The notes below the pieces were generated by a model that searched no databases, was not told the DNA's origin, and saw only the letters and a list, made by a program, of their open reading frames with translations. 32,932 nucleotides of DNA from Fidelibacterota bacterium (GTDB taxonomy: Bacteria > Fidelibacterota > Fidelibacteria > Fidelibacterales > DSDE01): contig DSDE01000470.1 in the NCBI GenBank assembly GCA_011049095.1, positions 1-32,932 of the forward strand. Direction: 5' to 3'. The stretch's first letter is position 1. Every line of letters begins with the position of its first letter. Position numbers and translations under genes: made by a program. Positions 16,325 through 24,391 of this stretch are shown one piece after another.

Positions 16325-16373
16325 TTGAAAAGGCTGAAGATAATCTATATATTATGACTGACCAGTCGGTCGG
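16325..16373 (+). promoter_or_regulatory. Promoter and operator of cassette 2
   Basis: TTGAAA (16325-16330), a 17-nt spacer and TATATT (16348-16353) form a strong sigma-70-type promoter. The region 16355-16373 starts 1 nt after the -10 box and reads TGACTGACCAGTCGGTCGG, containing GACTG-AC-CAGTC and the overlapping GACC-AGTC-GGTC palindromes. This is the kind of site TetR-family proteins bind, and it covers the start point. It differs from the GTTA/TAAC palindrome of cassette 1. Confidence 0.7.
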
Positions 16374-16391
16374 AAAGAAAGAGGAGGAGAA

Positions 16392-17015
16392 ATGACACCC
16401 ATAGCAAAAGATGCACAGAAACGGGAGCGGATCATTGCGGCAGCGATGGAGGTTTTTGCCGCTGAGGGTCTGAGCAAAGGAACCATTGCCTCGGTGGCTT
16501 CCCGGGCCGGCATTGGCAAAGGGACCGTTTATGAGTATTTCCGCAGCAAGGATGAGCTTTTTCAGGCTATGCTGGAATACTTTTTCGCTGGAATGATAGC
16601 GCAGTGGGAAGCGCTTATTCAGAGTCCATTGGCCTATAAAGATAAGCTGAATCTTCTCATAGACAGTACTTTCGACTTTATGGATTTTGACAACCTCCAA
16701 GCCATGAGTACCTGGCGAATGGTTTTTGAGATTATTCTCTATGCACTGCGGCAGCCGGAAGGGGGAGAGAGCGCCATTAACCTGGCAGAAAGTTTCCGGT
16801 CGCTCATCAGCGCCTTTGAGCCGCTGCTGGCTGAAGGAGTGGAGCGGGGACTCATTAAGCCTATGGAGACCCGCGATCTGGCTTTTCTCCTTTTTGCGGC
16901 GCTGGATGGGGTGGGACTCCATTTTTTCCTGCAAAAGGGAAATTATGATGCTGGCAGACTGAAGTCGTTGCTGAGGCAAATATTGGTTACCGGAATCTTT
17001 AAGGAGGCTTTGTAA
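16392..17015 (+). CDS. TetR/AcrR-family repressor of cassette 2
   Basis: 207 residues with a strong GAGGAGGAG ribosome site before the ATG. The N-terminal helix-turn-helix (about residues 9-55) shows RERIIAAAMEVFAAEG, TIASVASRAGIGKGTVYEYF and SKDELF. The C-terminal half is a helical ligand domain of TetR type. The stop overlaps the next start by one base (TAATG), so it is the first gene of a tetR-LolA-like-barrel-RND operon and probably autorepressed through the palindrome overlapping its promoter. It is only distantly similar to the TetR of cassette 1. Confidence 0.92.
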   Translation: MTPIAKDAQKRERIIAAAMEVFAAEGLSKGTIASVASRAGIGKGTVYEYFRSKDELFQAMLEYFFAGMIAQWEALIQSPLAYKDKLNLLIDSTFDFMDFDNLQAMSTWRMVFEIILYALRQPEGGESAINLAESFRSLISAFEPLLAEGVERGLIKPMETRDLAFLLFAALDGVGLHFFLQKGNYDAGRLKSLLRQILVTGIFKEAL

Positions 17016-17818
17016 TGAAAACAAACTGTATCAACAGAGAAAAACTTGTGGGCATTCCTTTGGGCAGAATAATATTACTCCTTTTTTTTGTTTGGGCAGC
17101 GATTCCGGGACAGCTTCAAGGCGCTGAACCAGATGCAGCGGCTCTTTTAGACCATGTGATATTCACAATGAATCCGGAAAATGTCAAGGCCATCATGACC
17201 CAGACCATTACGAGCAGCTCCGGCGACGAGCGGACATTTCGCTACGAAAGTGAGAGCGGCGGCGCGGGGGAGTTTTCGCTGATGCGCTATTTGGAGCCAA
17301 GCCGGGTGAAAGGGAATGCCCTGCTGCTGACCGATTTTACAGATAATATCTGGAGCTACAATGCTCGCACAAACCGTGTGCGGCGACTGGCCAGCAATGC
17401 CAAAAAGATGAAATTTGAAGGAAGCGATTTCACCTATGAAGATATGGGCAGCGCTAAAGTCTGGAAAGAAGATTTTACGGTCTCGATGGGTGAAAAAGAC
17501 AGACTTCAGTCTGAACTCTGTCAGCAGCTCATTTTGCAGCCCAAAGCCCGTGCCAATTCCAGCTATTCAAAAATTATTCTATGGCTTCGGGAAACTGATC
17601 ATTTTCCTATCCAACTCGATTATTATGACAAAAATGAGACTTTCCTCAAAAGCCTATATCTTGAAGATATTCGCTTGGTAGAAGGTGTTTTAACGCCATT
17701 TACTATGAGAATGCATCATCATCTGGAAAACAGTGAGACAGTGATGGGCTATGAGTCGGTGACCTATGATGTGAATTTCCCCAAAAATTATTTCAGAGAG
17801 GGGAATCTGAAAAAATGA
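17015..17818 (+). CDS. LolA-like outer membrane lipoprotein-sorting protein, cassette 2
   Basis: 267 residues. A signal peptide with hydrophobic core near 19-30 ends around QLQGAE. The conserved block runs LLLTDFTDNIWSYN, RVRRLASNAKKM, then FEGSDFTYEDMG, the same order as in the paralogue at 11826 (YFMGSDFTYDDLGER). The rest (KIILWLRETDHFPIQLDYYD) fits the half-barrel LolA fold. It lies between tetR 2 and the barrel gene and overlaps the latter by 4 bases. Likely a periplasmic carrier of a lipid or lipidated product moved by the RND protein at the end of the operon. Confidence 0.88.
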   Translation: MKTNCINREKLVGIPLGRIILLLFFVWAAIPGQLQGAEPDAAALLDHVIFTMNPENVKAIMTQTITSSSGDERTFRYESESGGAGEFSLMRYLEPSRVKGNALLLTDFTDNIWSYNARTNRVRRLASNAKKMKFEGSDFTYEDMGSAKVWKEDFTVSMGEKDRLQSELCQQLILQPKARANSSYSKIILWLRETDHFPIQLDYYDKNETFLKSLYLEDIRLVEGVLTPFTMRMHHHLENSETVMGYESVTYDVNFPKNYFREGNLKK

Positions 17819-19194
17819 AGAAAGTCAAAATGAGACATAAAATACCAACCGGTGAAAAGAGGAGCCTTTTAAGGAAGGAGCAGATTTTGTCTGCTGTAAA
17901 AGTATTCCTCCGTTTTCACTATTTTGCTAAAAATCCCGCCGCAGCCACCCTGCCCATCTTCTTGCTATTCATAAATACTCTGCTTTTCCCAACGCTGCTC
18001 AAAGCTGATTGCTTTGGCTATTTTGAAAGTGAAGGCGACGGTCTGCAGTCAAAATCGAGTGAATATCTCTTTGGTTACCATAAGCTGCGTCTCGATTTTC
18101 AGACTCAGCCTGAAGCAAACCTAAAAATAAGCGCCAACCTGACAGCCAAAAAATATTGGGGCAAGCGCACCATGAATCTAATGGATTTTTTGCCTGATAA
18201 ACTGCTTGAGCCTTTTCTTAACAGTTCATTTATGTATCCTGGCGAGCCTTTATCTTTTACTATGGCTGATACGATTTATCTGGATAACTTTTATCTCGAC
18301 GCCTATGCGGGAAATCTTCATTTAACTTTGGGAAGGCAGCAAATTTCTCCCGGTGTGGGCTATGCCTGGAATCCAACAGACATTTTTAACCGCAAGGACC
18401 CGATGGACCCCACCTATGAGCAGTCCGGCGCAGATGCCATCGCTTTGGAATTGCCTGTTGGAGCGTATCTGACGCTTAGTGCGATACTCCAGCCAAAAGA
18501 GAGCTGGGATACGACAGTTCGATATGGAAAAGGAAAATTCAGTTTTAGCGCTTTTGATTTTAGTTTGGTCTATGGCTATTTTCAGCGTTTATTTACCCAT
18601 CTGGAATGGCCGCTCATTTTTATGGGAATGACGGAATCAGTTCAAAACCGCGAATTGCTGGGTTTTTCATTTTTCACGGACCTTGCCGGACTGGGGTTTT
18701 GGCTTGAAGCAGCCCGCTGCTATAATCGTCTTGCTGGGTATCAATATTTTGATTTTTCCGACGCCAATCGGTTTTATGAAGACCCATATCTGGCAAATGA
18801 CGGCCACTATTGGCAGCTCCTTATTGGCGCTGATTATACCAGCAATTCCTCCTTGCATATCCTGGCCGAGTATTTTTACAATGGATTTGGCAGTAAGAAA
18901 GACCAAGTTAATTTCAATCACTACCTGGACTATCTTGACGGCAAAACACTTACTTTGAACCAGAATTATCTATTTTTGTCGTTGCTTTATCCATGGGGCG
19001 ATTCTGTGACGGCTGGAATTTTTACTTTGGCGAATCTGGATGATCAAAGCTTTTTGCTAAATCCTCAATTGATATTTCAATCTGGAAACAATCTGGAGCT
19101 GAGTTTGATGCTATCCGCCGGATTGGGTAATGCTGAAAGCGAAATGGGGCTGCAAAAATACGGCGGCAGACTAAGGCTAAGAGCATGGTTTTGA
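17815..19194 (+). CDS. Outer-membrane beta-barrel protein of RND cassette 2
   Basis: 459 residues. The first ATG overlaps the previous stop and gives a long basic N-tail before a hydrophobic export segment (about 45-62); a later start is possible. The body is strand-rich and ends in Phe (LRLRAWF), as in outer-membrane barrels. The block LTLGRQQISPGVGYAWNPTDIFNRKDPMDP (its ends: LTLGRQQIS and NRKDPMDP, about 172-201) corresponds to RIGHQQIIWG in the cassette 1 barrel, so the two are distant homologues of the DUF1302-like type. Presumed outer-membrane end of the pathway; the cargo is unknown. Confidence 0.75.
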   Translation: MKKVKMRHKIPTGEKRSLLRKEQILSAVKVFLRFHYFAKNPAAATLPIFLLFINTLLFPTLLKADCFGYFESEGDGLQSKSSEYLFGYHKLRLDFQTQPEANLKISANLTAKKYWGKRTMNLMDFLPDKLLEPFLNSSFMYPGEPLSFTMADTIYLDNFYLDAYAGNLHLTLGRQQISPGVGYAWNPTDIFNRKDPMDPTYEQSGADAIALELPVGAYLTLSAILQPKESWDTTVRYGKGKFSFSAFDFSLVYGYFQRLFTHLEWPLIFMGMTESVQNRELLGFSFFTDLAGLGFWLEAARCYNRLAGYQYFDFSDANRFYEDPYLANDGHYWQLLIGADYTSNSSLHILAEYFYNGFGSKKDQVNFNHYLDYLDGKTLTLNQNYLFLSLLYPWGDSVTAGIFTLANLDDQSFLLNPQLIFQSGNNLELSLMLSAGLGNAESEMGLQKYGGRLRLRAWF

Positions 19195-19244
19195 CGGAGT
19201 GATGGGAATCATTAAAATTCTTCAATAAAAAAAAGGAGGCGCTA

Positions 19245-21992
19245 ATGCGTGAAAAATTTTTACGGACTATTGGCAAAATAGCAGCAGAGCATACCTGGAA
19301 ACTAAGTGGACTGATTTTGATGCTGACAATATTTTTTGGTGCAATGGCTGGGCAACTAAAAATGAATATGAATTTGACGGGACTGCTGCCCCAGGATGAT
19401 CCTATGGTTGAGGAATTCAATAAAATTTACCATCATTTTGATGGCGCAAATACGGTATTCATCGTGGTGAAGGGCGATACTAAGAAAATGATTGCCTATG
19501 CCGAGCGTATTTCTCCGATAATTTTGGAGCTGGAATCATGGATCGAATCCAATGGATCCGAGCAGGTGAAAGAGTCGCATTTTAAACTGCAGTCCAGCGC
19601 TGCCGAGAAGGGCAGAAAAGCTTATTATCAGCGGGTTGATTATAAGCAAGCCGTTGATTTTATAAAAAATCATGGCCTGATGCTCATACCTGAGGAAGAA
19701 TTGACGAATATTGAAGAGCTGTTTTATGATTCCAATCTTTTACCTTTTTTAATCAATCTGAATAATAGCTTGGAAAAAGAGTATATTCAATCAAATATCA
19801 AACTCAGTACTATGCAGAAAGAGCGCAATGCCGTGGCTTTTCTTGATGGTATCGAGAGCTTTACTGAAGCTTTGCAGCAAAGCCTTGTTTCGGAGAAAGA
19901 CTTTGAGGACAATGCCATTGCAGCAGCCGATGCTATCACCCTTGGCAGCCCCTATCTGATGTCACCGGACCGTTCGATGCTCCTGGTGATGGCCACACCC
20001 AATTTCAATATCATGAATATGGACTACTATACCCCGGCTATCACCGGGCTTGAGGAACTGGTAAAATCTCTTGCTTCGGATATGGAGCTTGAGGCAGGCT
20101 TAACCGGAAGTATTGTACTGAGTCGGGATGAGATGGCGGCCAGCACAGAAGATTCCATGACTTTGACGCTTCTGGCGCTGCTGGCTGTATTTATTATGTT
20201 TGTCATCACTTTTAGAATGCTATCGGCGCCGCTGCTGGCCATAATCAATCTGATTATCGGTATAGTCTGGGCAATGGGTGTTAGCTGGTTTTTGGTGGAT
20301 AGCCTGAACATGTTTACAGCAATGATGGCGGTGATTCTGGTGGGGCTGGGGATTGATTTTTCCATTCATATCATTTCAGTTTATTCGGAATTACTGTTAA
20401 AGGGTGAATCGCCTCACGATGCCATCATCAATACGCTGGAAAAAGTCGGCACCGGCATAATTACTGGCGCTATTACCACAGCTATGGCTTTTCTCACGCT
20501 GCTTATTGCCCGCTCTGCCGGCATCAAGGAATTTGGTCTAGTCAATGGCGTGGGGCTGATCGTGATTATGATGGCCACACTATTGACGATGCCAACGCTC
20601 CTGATGCTGCGGGAAAAATATCGTCTGTGGCGGGGAAAAGAACAAAATCGCTATCGTGACCTCAGTTTTCAGTCGGTGGGCGCTTTGTCGCTGTGGATTC
20701 ATTCCCACCGAAAATTCAGTTTTCTATTCATTGTTTTGATCACGCTGGGCCTTGGGGCTTTTATTCCCAGCTTGACGATGGATTATAATTATCTCAATAT
20801 GGAGCCGAAAGGACTGGAGTCTATACTTCTCAATGAAGAGATTATTGAGAAATTTAATATGAGCAGCGATATGACTATGATGACAGCTTCATCTCTGGCA
20901 GAAAATGCTGCCCTGACCGAAGCCGCCAAGAAGAAATCCTCCATTTCTTTTGTAGAATCAATTAGCGATTATATTCCCGATGAAAAGAGCCAAGAAAAAC
21001 GGCGGGAGAAAGTTTCTGTTTTGCGTGAAAAGATGGCCTCAGCTCAAACGGGCGCTGAAATGAAGCCAAACGAGCGGATACTTTTTTGGGATGAGCTGAT
21101 TCGCCTGGAAGCCAATATTATCGAGCTGCAAGATATGGCTTTTCTCGGCGGGCAGGATATGGTAGATGAAAAAGCGAGCCGTCTGGTGGGTAATCCGGAC
21201 CGACCCGAGCTGCAAGGCATACTGACTGCCCTTATTGCAAGTCTGGAAGGGGACATTCCCCTTAAAAAAATCAATGCATTTAACAAGGTTTTCAGTGAGC
21301 ACTACCGGAAAAATGTTATCAAAATGGCTAATCCGGAAACGATTAGCCTAGAGATGCTGCCAGAAATCATTCATGATAAATATATCAGTGAAGATGACAA
21401 AAGCTATCTGCTGACCCTCTATCCTAAAGGAAATGTCTGGCATTTTGATTATCTGGAAGCCTTTACCAATGATGTTTTAGATATCAGTCACAGCATCGTG
21501 GGTACGCCGCCTATGTTTTATTTTCTGCTGAAAATCATTGGCGAAGATGGCAAGCGGGCGCTCTTTTTTACAATTTTGGTGGTTTTCCTGACGCTGCTCA
21601 TTGATTTTCGGTCGCTGCGCTTTGCCCTTTTTGCTATGATGCCCCTCTTTTTTGGGTTCATCTGGATGACGGGCTTTATGGCGTTGACTGGCATTCAGCT
21701 AACCCTTTTGAATATCATCGCGCTGCCGCTGATCGTAGGCATTGGCATTGATGATGGAGTCCATATTATCCATCGCTACCGGTTGGAAGGGGAAGCCGCC
21801 ATCGGATCGGTATTTGCTTCTACTGGAAAAGCGGTAATAATCACGTCATTTACTACGATGCTGAGCTTTGGCAGTCTGGTTTTTGCCACCTATCGTGGAT
21901 TTGGCAGCATGGGCCTGGCGCTTTTTATAGGCGTGGGAATGTGTCTGCTGGCCAGCCTGATAGTCTTGCCGGCGCTCTTGAAACGGGTATGA
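19245..21992 (+). CDS. MMPL/RND-superfamily transporter, cassette 2
   Basis: 915 residues with AAAGGAGG before the ATG. TM1 is near 18-36. The first periplasmic domain is followed by a helix bundle (about 300-460) with VGLGIDFSIHIISVY (about 365-380). A second periplasmic domain and bundle (about 760-915) contain VGIGIDDGVHIIHRYR (about 831). Both halves therefore keep the TM4/TM10 Asp, unlike the cassette 1 pump. This resembles HpnN-like and other lipid-exporting MMPL proteins. It lies 50 nt after the barrel gene, so gene order differs from cassette 1 although the parts are the same. Confidence 0.88.
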   Translation: MREKFLRTIGKIAAEHTWKLSGLILMLTIFFGAMAGQLKMNMNLTGLLPQDDPMVEEFNKIYHHFDGANTVFIVVKGDTKKMIAYAERISPIILELESWIESNGSEQVKESHFKLQSSAAEKGRKAYYQRVDYKQAVDFIKNHGLMLIPEEELTNIEELFYDSNLLPFLINLNNSLEKEYIQSNIKLSTMQKERNAVAFLDGIESFTEALQQSLVSEKDFEDNAIAAADAITLGSPYLMSPDRSMLLVMATPNFNIMNMDYYTPAITGLEELVKSLASDMELEAGLTGSIVLSRDEMAASTEDSMTLTLLALLAVFIMFVITFRMLSAPLLAIINLIIGIVWAMGVSWFLVDSLNMFTAMMAVILVGLGIDFSIHIISVYSELLLKGESPHDAIINTLEKVGTGIITGAITTAMAFLTLLIARSAGIKEFGLVNGVGLIVIMMATLLTMPTLLMLREKYRLWRGKEQNRYRDLSFQSVGALSLWIHSHRKFSFLFIVLITLGLGAFIPSLTMDYNYLNMEPKGLESILLNEEIIEKFNMSSDMTMMTASSLAENAALTEAAKKKSSISFVESISDYIPDEKSQEKRREKVSVLREKMASAQTGAEMKPNERILFWDELIRLEANIIELQDMAFLGGQDMVDEKASRLVGNPDRPELQGILTALIASLEGDIPLKKINAFNKVFSEHYRKNVIKMANPETISLEMLPEIIHDKYISEDDKSYLLTLYPKGNVWHFDYLEAFTNDVLDISHSIVGTPPMFYFLLKIIGEDGKRALFFTILVVFLTLLIDFRSLRFALFAMMPLFFGFIWMTGFMALTGIQLTLLNIIALPLIVGIGIDDGVHIIHRYRLEGEAAIGSVFASTGKAVIITSFTTMLSFGSLVFATYRGFGSMGLALFIGVGMCLLASLIVLPALLKRV

Positions 21993-22015
21993 CAGAGAGA
22001 TGATAAGACCCGGCT

Positions 22016-22588
22016 TTATCCGAATGTTTTTTTTGTAATCATTGTCAAAAATTCACTCCTGGTTTCCGGATCGTCGTGAAACTCTCCCAAAACGGCAGAG
22101 GTAGTGGTATAGCTGTTCTTTTTCTCGACGCCCCGCATCTGCATACACATATGCTGTCCTTCTAAAACTACTGCCACACCAATGGGGTTCAGGGCTTGCT
22201 GAATGGCGTCGGCTATCTGCTGGGTGATTCTTTCCTGCACCTGCAGCCGCCTGGCATACATTTCCACAATTCGGGGGATTTTGCTGAGGCCGATGACTTT
22301 TCCATTGGGAATATAGCCAACATGCGCCATGCCAAAAAATGGCAGCATATGGTGCTCACACAAACTGAAGAAATCAATATCCCGAACGACAACCATACCT
22401 TTGGAATTTTCGTTGAAAATAGCATCACCAACCACATCCTCTAAGGTGAGATCATAGCCTCGGGCAAGAAAATCCCAAGCTCGGCTCACGCGTTCAGGTG
22501 TTTTCAGCAGCCCCTCTCGATTGGGGTCTTCGCCAATTTCGGTGAGCAAATCGTAGGTAATTTTTTCCAATTTTTTTTTATTGACCAT
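22016..22588 (-). CDS. folE: GTP cyclohydrolase I
   Basis: 190 residues from the ATG at 22588 (AAGGA 6-7 nt upstream), the usual FolE length; longer reads into the upstream gene are not supported. Zinc ligands are visible in SLCEHHMLPF (Cys, His) and GQHMCMQMRG (Cys). The VIGLSKIPRIVEMYARRLQVQERIT stretch (ends: VIGLSKIPR, QVQERIT) and TTTSAVLGEF are also diagnostic. It converts GTP to 7,8-dihydroneopterin triphosphate, the shared precursor of folate, queuosine and tetrahydropterins. The start overlaps the end of the QueD-like gene by 11 nt. It is the last gene of the operon that starts at 25552. Confidence 0.97.
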   Translation of the reverse strand: MVNKKKLEKITYDLLTEIGEDPNREGLLKTPERVSRAWDFLARGYDLTLEDVVGDAIFNENSKGMVVVRDIDFFSLCEHHMLPFFGMAHVGYIPNGKVIGLSKIPRIVEMYARRLQVQERITQQIADAIQQALNPIGVAVVLEGQHMCMQMRGVEKKNSYTTTSAVLGEFHDDPETRSEFLTMITKKTFG

Positions 22589-23009
22589 GCTCATTCCTTT
22601 CATAGATGGCGCCCAGCTCAAAGCTCTCAAAAACTTCCACCCGAAAAAGCTCAACGTCGGGGCCAAATTTATTTTCCAGATTCTTAAACAGGTAGCGTGC
22701 AATATTCTCGGTGGTGGGAATATTTCCGCGAAAAAAAGCTATCTCTTTTTCCAGATGGCAGTAATCCAGGGGGTCTGTAATCATCTCCTGCAGTACTTTT
22801 TCCACATCAAAGAAATTGATCAGCATACCGGTTTGGGGGTCAAATTTTCCCCGCAGACCGATGATGGCTTCAAAATTATGGCCATGAACCTTGGAGCATT
22901 TTCCGTATTTTGCCCAATTTTCTTCAGGAGAAAGGCTGGCCTCATTGAAGCTGTGTGCCGCTGCAAAACGGACTTTGCTAAAGAGCTCGACCTCATGTCT
23001 ATTGGCCAC
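22578..23009 (-). CDS. 6-pyruvoyl-tetrahydropterin synthase homologue, QueD-like
   Basis: 143 residues. Zinc ligands are His19 (FAAAHSF) and His42/His44 in CSKVHGHNF, with the catalytic Cys38 at C-x3-HGH spacing, the pattern known for QueD (6-carboxy-tetrahydropterin synthase). LDYCHLEK and PTTENIARYLF complete the site, with the pterin-binding Glu in VEVFES. It acts on the FolE product. It overlaps FolE downstream (11 nt) and the second PTPS upstream (11 nt). No queC, queE or queF is nearby, so assignment to queuosine rather than another pterin is not settled. Confidence 0.9.
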   Translation of the reverse strand: MANRHEVELFSKVRFAAAHSFNEASLSPEENWAKYGKCSKVHGHNFEAIIGLRGKFDPQTGMLINFFDVEKVLQEMITDPLDYCHLEKEIAFFRGNIPTTENIARYLFKNLENKFGPDVELFRVEVFESFELGAIYERNEHGQ

Positions 23010-23406
23010 GATAGACGACCCAATTGTTTTCTGTCTCCCAGAGCTTGATTTCGTAGAGCATATCTTCAGGGAGGAATTTCTGCAGCTCGTCCCAGACTTT
23101 CAGAGCAATGTTTTCTGCGGTGGGTATGACACCCCGAAGAAAGTCCACATCATAGTTCAGGTGTTTATGGTCCAGCTTATCCACTAGCTTTTTATTTACG
23201 GTGGATTTCAGTTCTTTCAAATCTATAATCATACCAGTGGCTTCCGGCACCTCGCCTTTGACCGTGACTTCCAAAGTATAATTGTGGCCATGGCCATTAT
23301 CCCAACTGCATTTCCCGTAGGTTTCCAGATTCTGCTCATTGCTGAAACTGGGATTGCGCAGGACGTGGCTGGCGGCAAAGGTAAAGCGTTTGGTCAAATA
23401 AATCAT
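22999..23406 (-). CDS. 6-pyruvoyl-tetrahydropterin synthase homologue, PTPS-II-like
   Basis: 135 residues from the ATG at 23406 (GAGG about 8 nt upstream); a GTG at 23418 would add four residues. Zinc ligands His14 (FAASHV), His39 and His41 are present in CSWDNGHGHNY, with catalytic Cys33 at C-x5-HGH spacing, as in eukaryotic-type PTPS rather than QueD. LDHKHLN, PTAENIALKVW and IKLWETENN follow. The family converts dihydroneopterin triphosphate to 6-pyruvoyl-tetrahydropterin, on the way to tetrahydrobiopterin-type cofactors. It sits directly before its QueD-like paralogue. No sepiapterin reductase gene is visible. Confidence 0.9.
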   Translation of the reverse strand: MIYLTKRFTFAASHVLRNPSFSNEQNLETYGKCSWDNGHGHNYTLEVTVKGEVPEATGMIIDLKELKSTVNKKLVDKLDHKHLNYDVDFLRGVIPTAENIALKVWDELQKFLPEDMLYEIKLWETENNWVVYRGQ

Positions 23407-23414
23407 AATTTTCC

Positions 23415-23603
23415 TCACTCTATTTCAGGCTGGATTTCCAGTCCCAGCCGTATCATTTTCTCCTGAAGGGCAAAGCGTTCCCGGCAATCTTTACAGACCA
23501 GAAGTCCCGGCGCCACAGGGTCCTCTTTTAAATCTTCAAGCCCGCCACAGTAATTACATTCATTGCCAAACACAAATTCCTCGTTCATATCTTCTTTATT
23601 CAT
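23415..23603 (-). CDS. Small zinc-ribbon-like protein
   Basis: 62 residues with two Cys pairs, CNYC near 16-19 and CKDC near 37-40, spaced as in a zinc ribbon. The tail is acidic and helical (RFALQEKMIRLGLEIQPEIE, its last 20 residues). The stop lies inside the leader of the PTPS-II-like gene (9 nt before its ATG), so the gene is part of the operon. The start is uncertain: ATG 23603 lacks a good ribosome site, and ATG 23588 is an alternative. I do not recognise the family beyond the metal-binding pattern. Confidence 0.65.
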   Translation of the reverse strand: MNKEDMNEEFVFGNECNYCGGLEDLKEDPVAPGLLVCKDCRERFALQEKMIRLGLEIQPEIE

Positions 23604-23647
23604 TGAGCTAATTTAATCCTATTCCACCGTTATGCCAATGGCTTATA

Positions 23648-24385
23648 TCATAGCTCGATATGCCCGAGAAAATAGGGAAGCTGCTGTCGCCACCAGGGCC
23701 AGTCATGATTTACATCATAGCCCCAGAAATCAACCCAGGCCGGTATTTGTTTATTTTCCAGAATGCTTTTCATCTGTTGTGCATCGCGCATCATATCTTC
23801 TTCCCAGGCACCTTGACCGGTGCAGATGATAATTTGCGATTCACGATACTTATCCAGATACCAGGGGTCTTCCAGATTGGGAAGGTAGTGGATTGGCGAA
23901 TTGAGATAGATATTTTCATCAGAATAATCTCCTACAAAGAGCGTCATCTGGAAAAGACCGCTCAGGGCAATGACAGTGTCAAAAATATCAGGATGGCGAA
24001 AGAAGAAATTTCCGGCGTGGCAGCCGCCCATACTGCAGCCCGTGGCAATTAGCTTTTTGCCTGTGCCATTTTTATTAAAAATGAAGGGCGAGACTTCATT
24101 GACGATATAGCGATCGTAATCATTGTGACGCTGCGCCCGGTCTGCCGGATGGGCTATCCAGTTTGCCCAGCTTTGGGCATCTATGCTGTCAACTGTGAAG
24201 ACTTGGACTTTTCCTGATTCGATAAATTCCCGAATGGCGTCTATCATACCAAAATCTTCAAACTCAAAAAAAGTGCCTGCCTGAGCCGGAAAAACCAGTA
24301 GTGGTTTTCCACTGTGACCATAGACTTTTATCGCCATCTCTTGAGTGAGGCTGTGGCTGTACCATTTGTGATATTCTATATTCAT
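23648..24385 (-). CDS. Alpha/beta-hydrolase, putative esterase
   Basis: 245 residues with no signal peptide. The nucleophile elbow is ATGCSMGGCHA (Ser118); the catalytic His is probably His227 in DVNHDWPWWR; an oxyanion-type PAQAGTFFEFEDFG lies near 33-46. It resembles the 'putative esterase' (esterase D) group acting on acyl or thioester bonds; the substrate is unknown. It starts 6 nt after the stop of the ATP-grasp gene, so the two should be made together, suggesting that one joins a carboxylate to an amine or thiol and the other cleaves or processes a related ester. Confidence 0.85.
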   Translation of the reverse strand: MNIEYHKWYSHSLTQEMAIKVYGHSGKPLLVFPAQAGTFFEFEDFGMIDAIREFIESGKVQVFTVDSIDAQSWANWIAHPADRAQRHNDYDRYIVNEVSPFIFNKNGTGKKLIATGCSMGGCHAGNFFFRHPDIFDTVIALSGLFQMTLFVGDYSDENIYLNSPIHYLPNLEDPWYLDKYRESQIIICTGQGAWEEDMMRDAQQMKSILENKQIPAWVDFWGYDVNHDWPWWRQQLPYFLGHIEL

Positions 24386-24391
24386 ATTTTT

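Noticed and set aside
22001..22035. Possible terminator between RND 2 and folE (GATAA/TTATC with nearby T-run)
   Set aside because: The stem is only 5 bp and the T-run is separated from it and lies in folE coding sequence.
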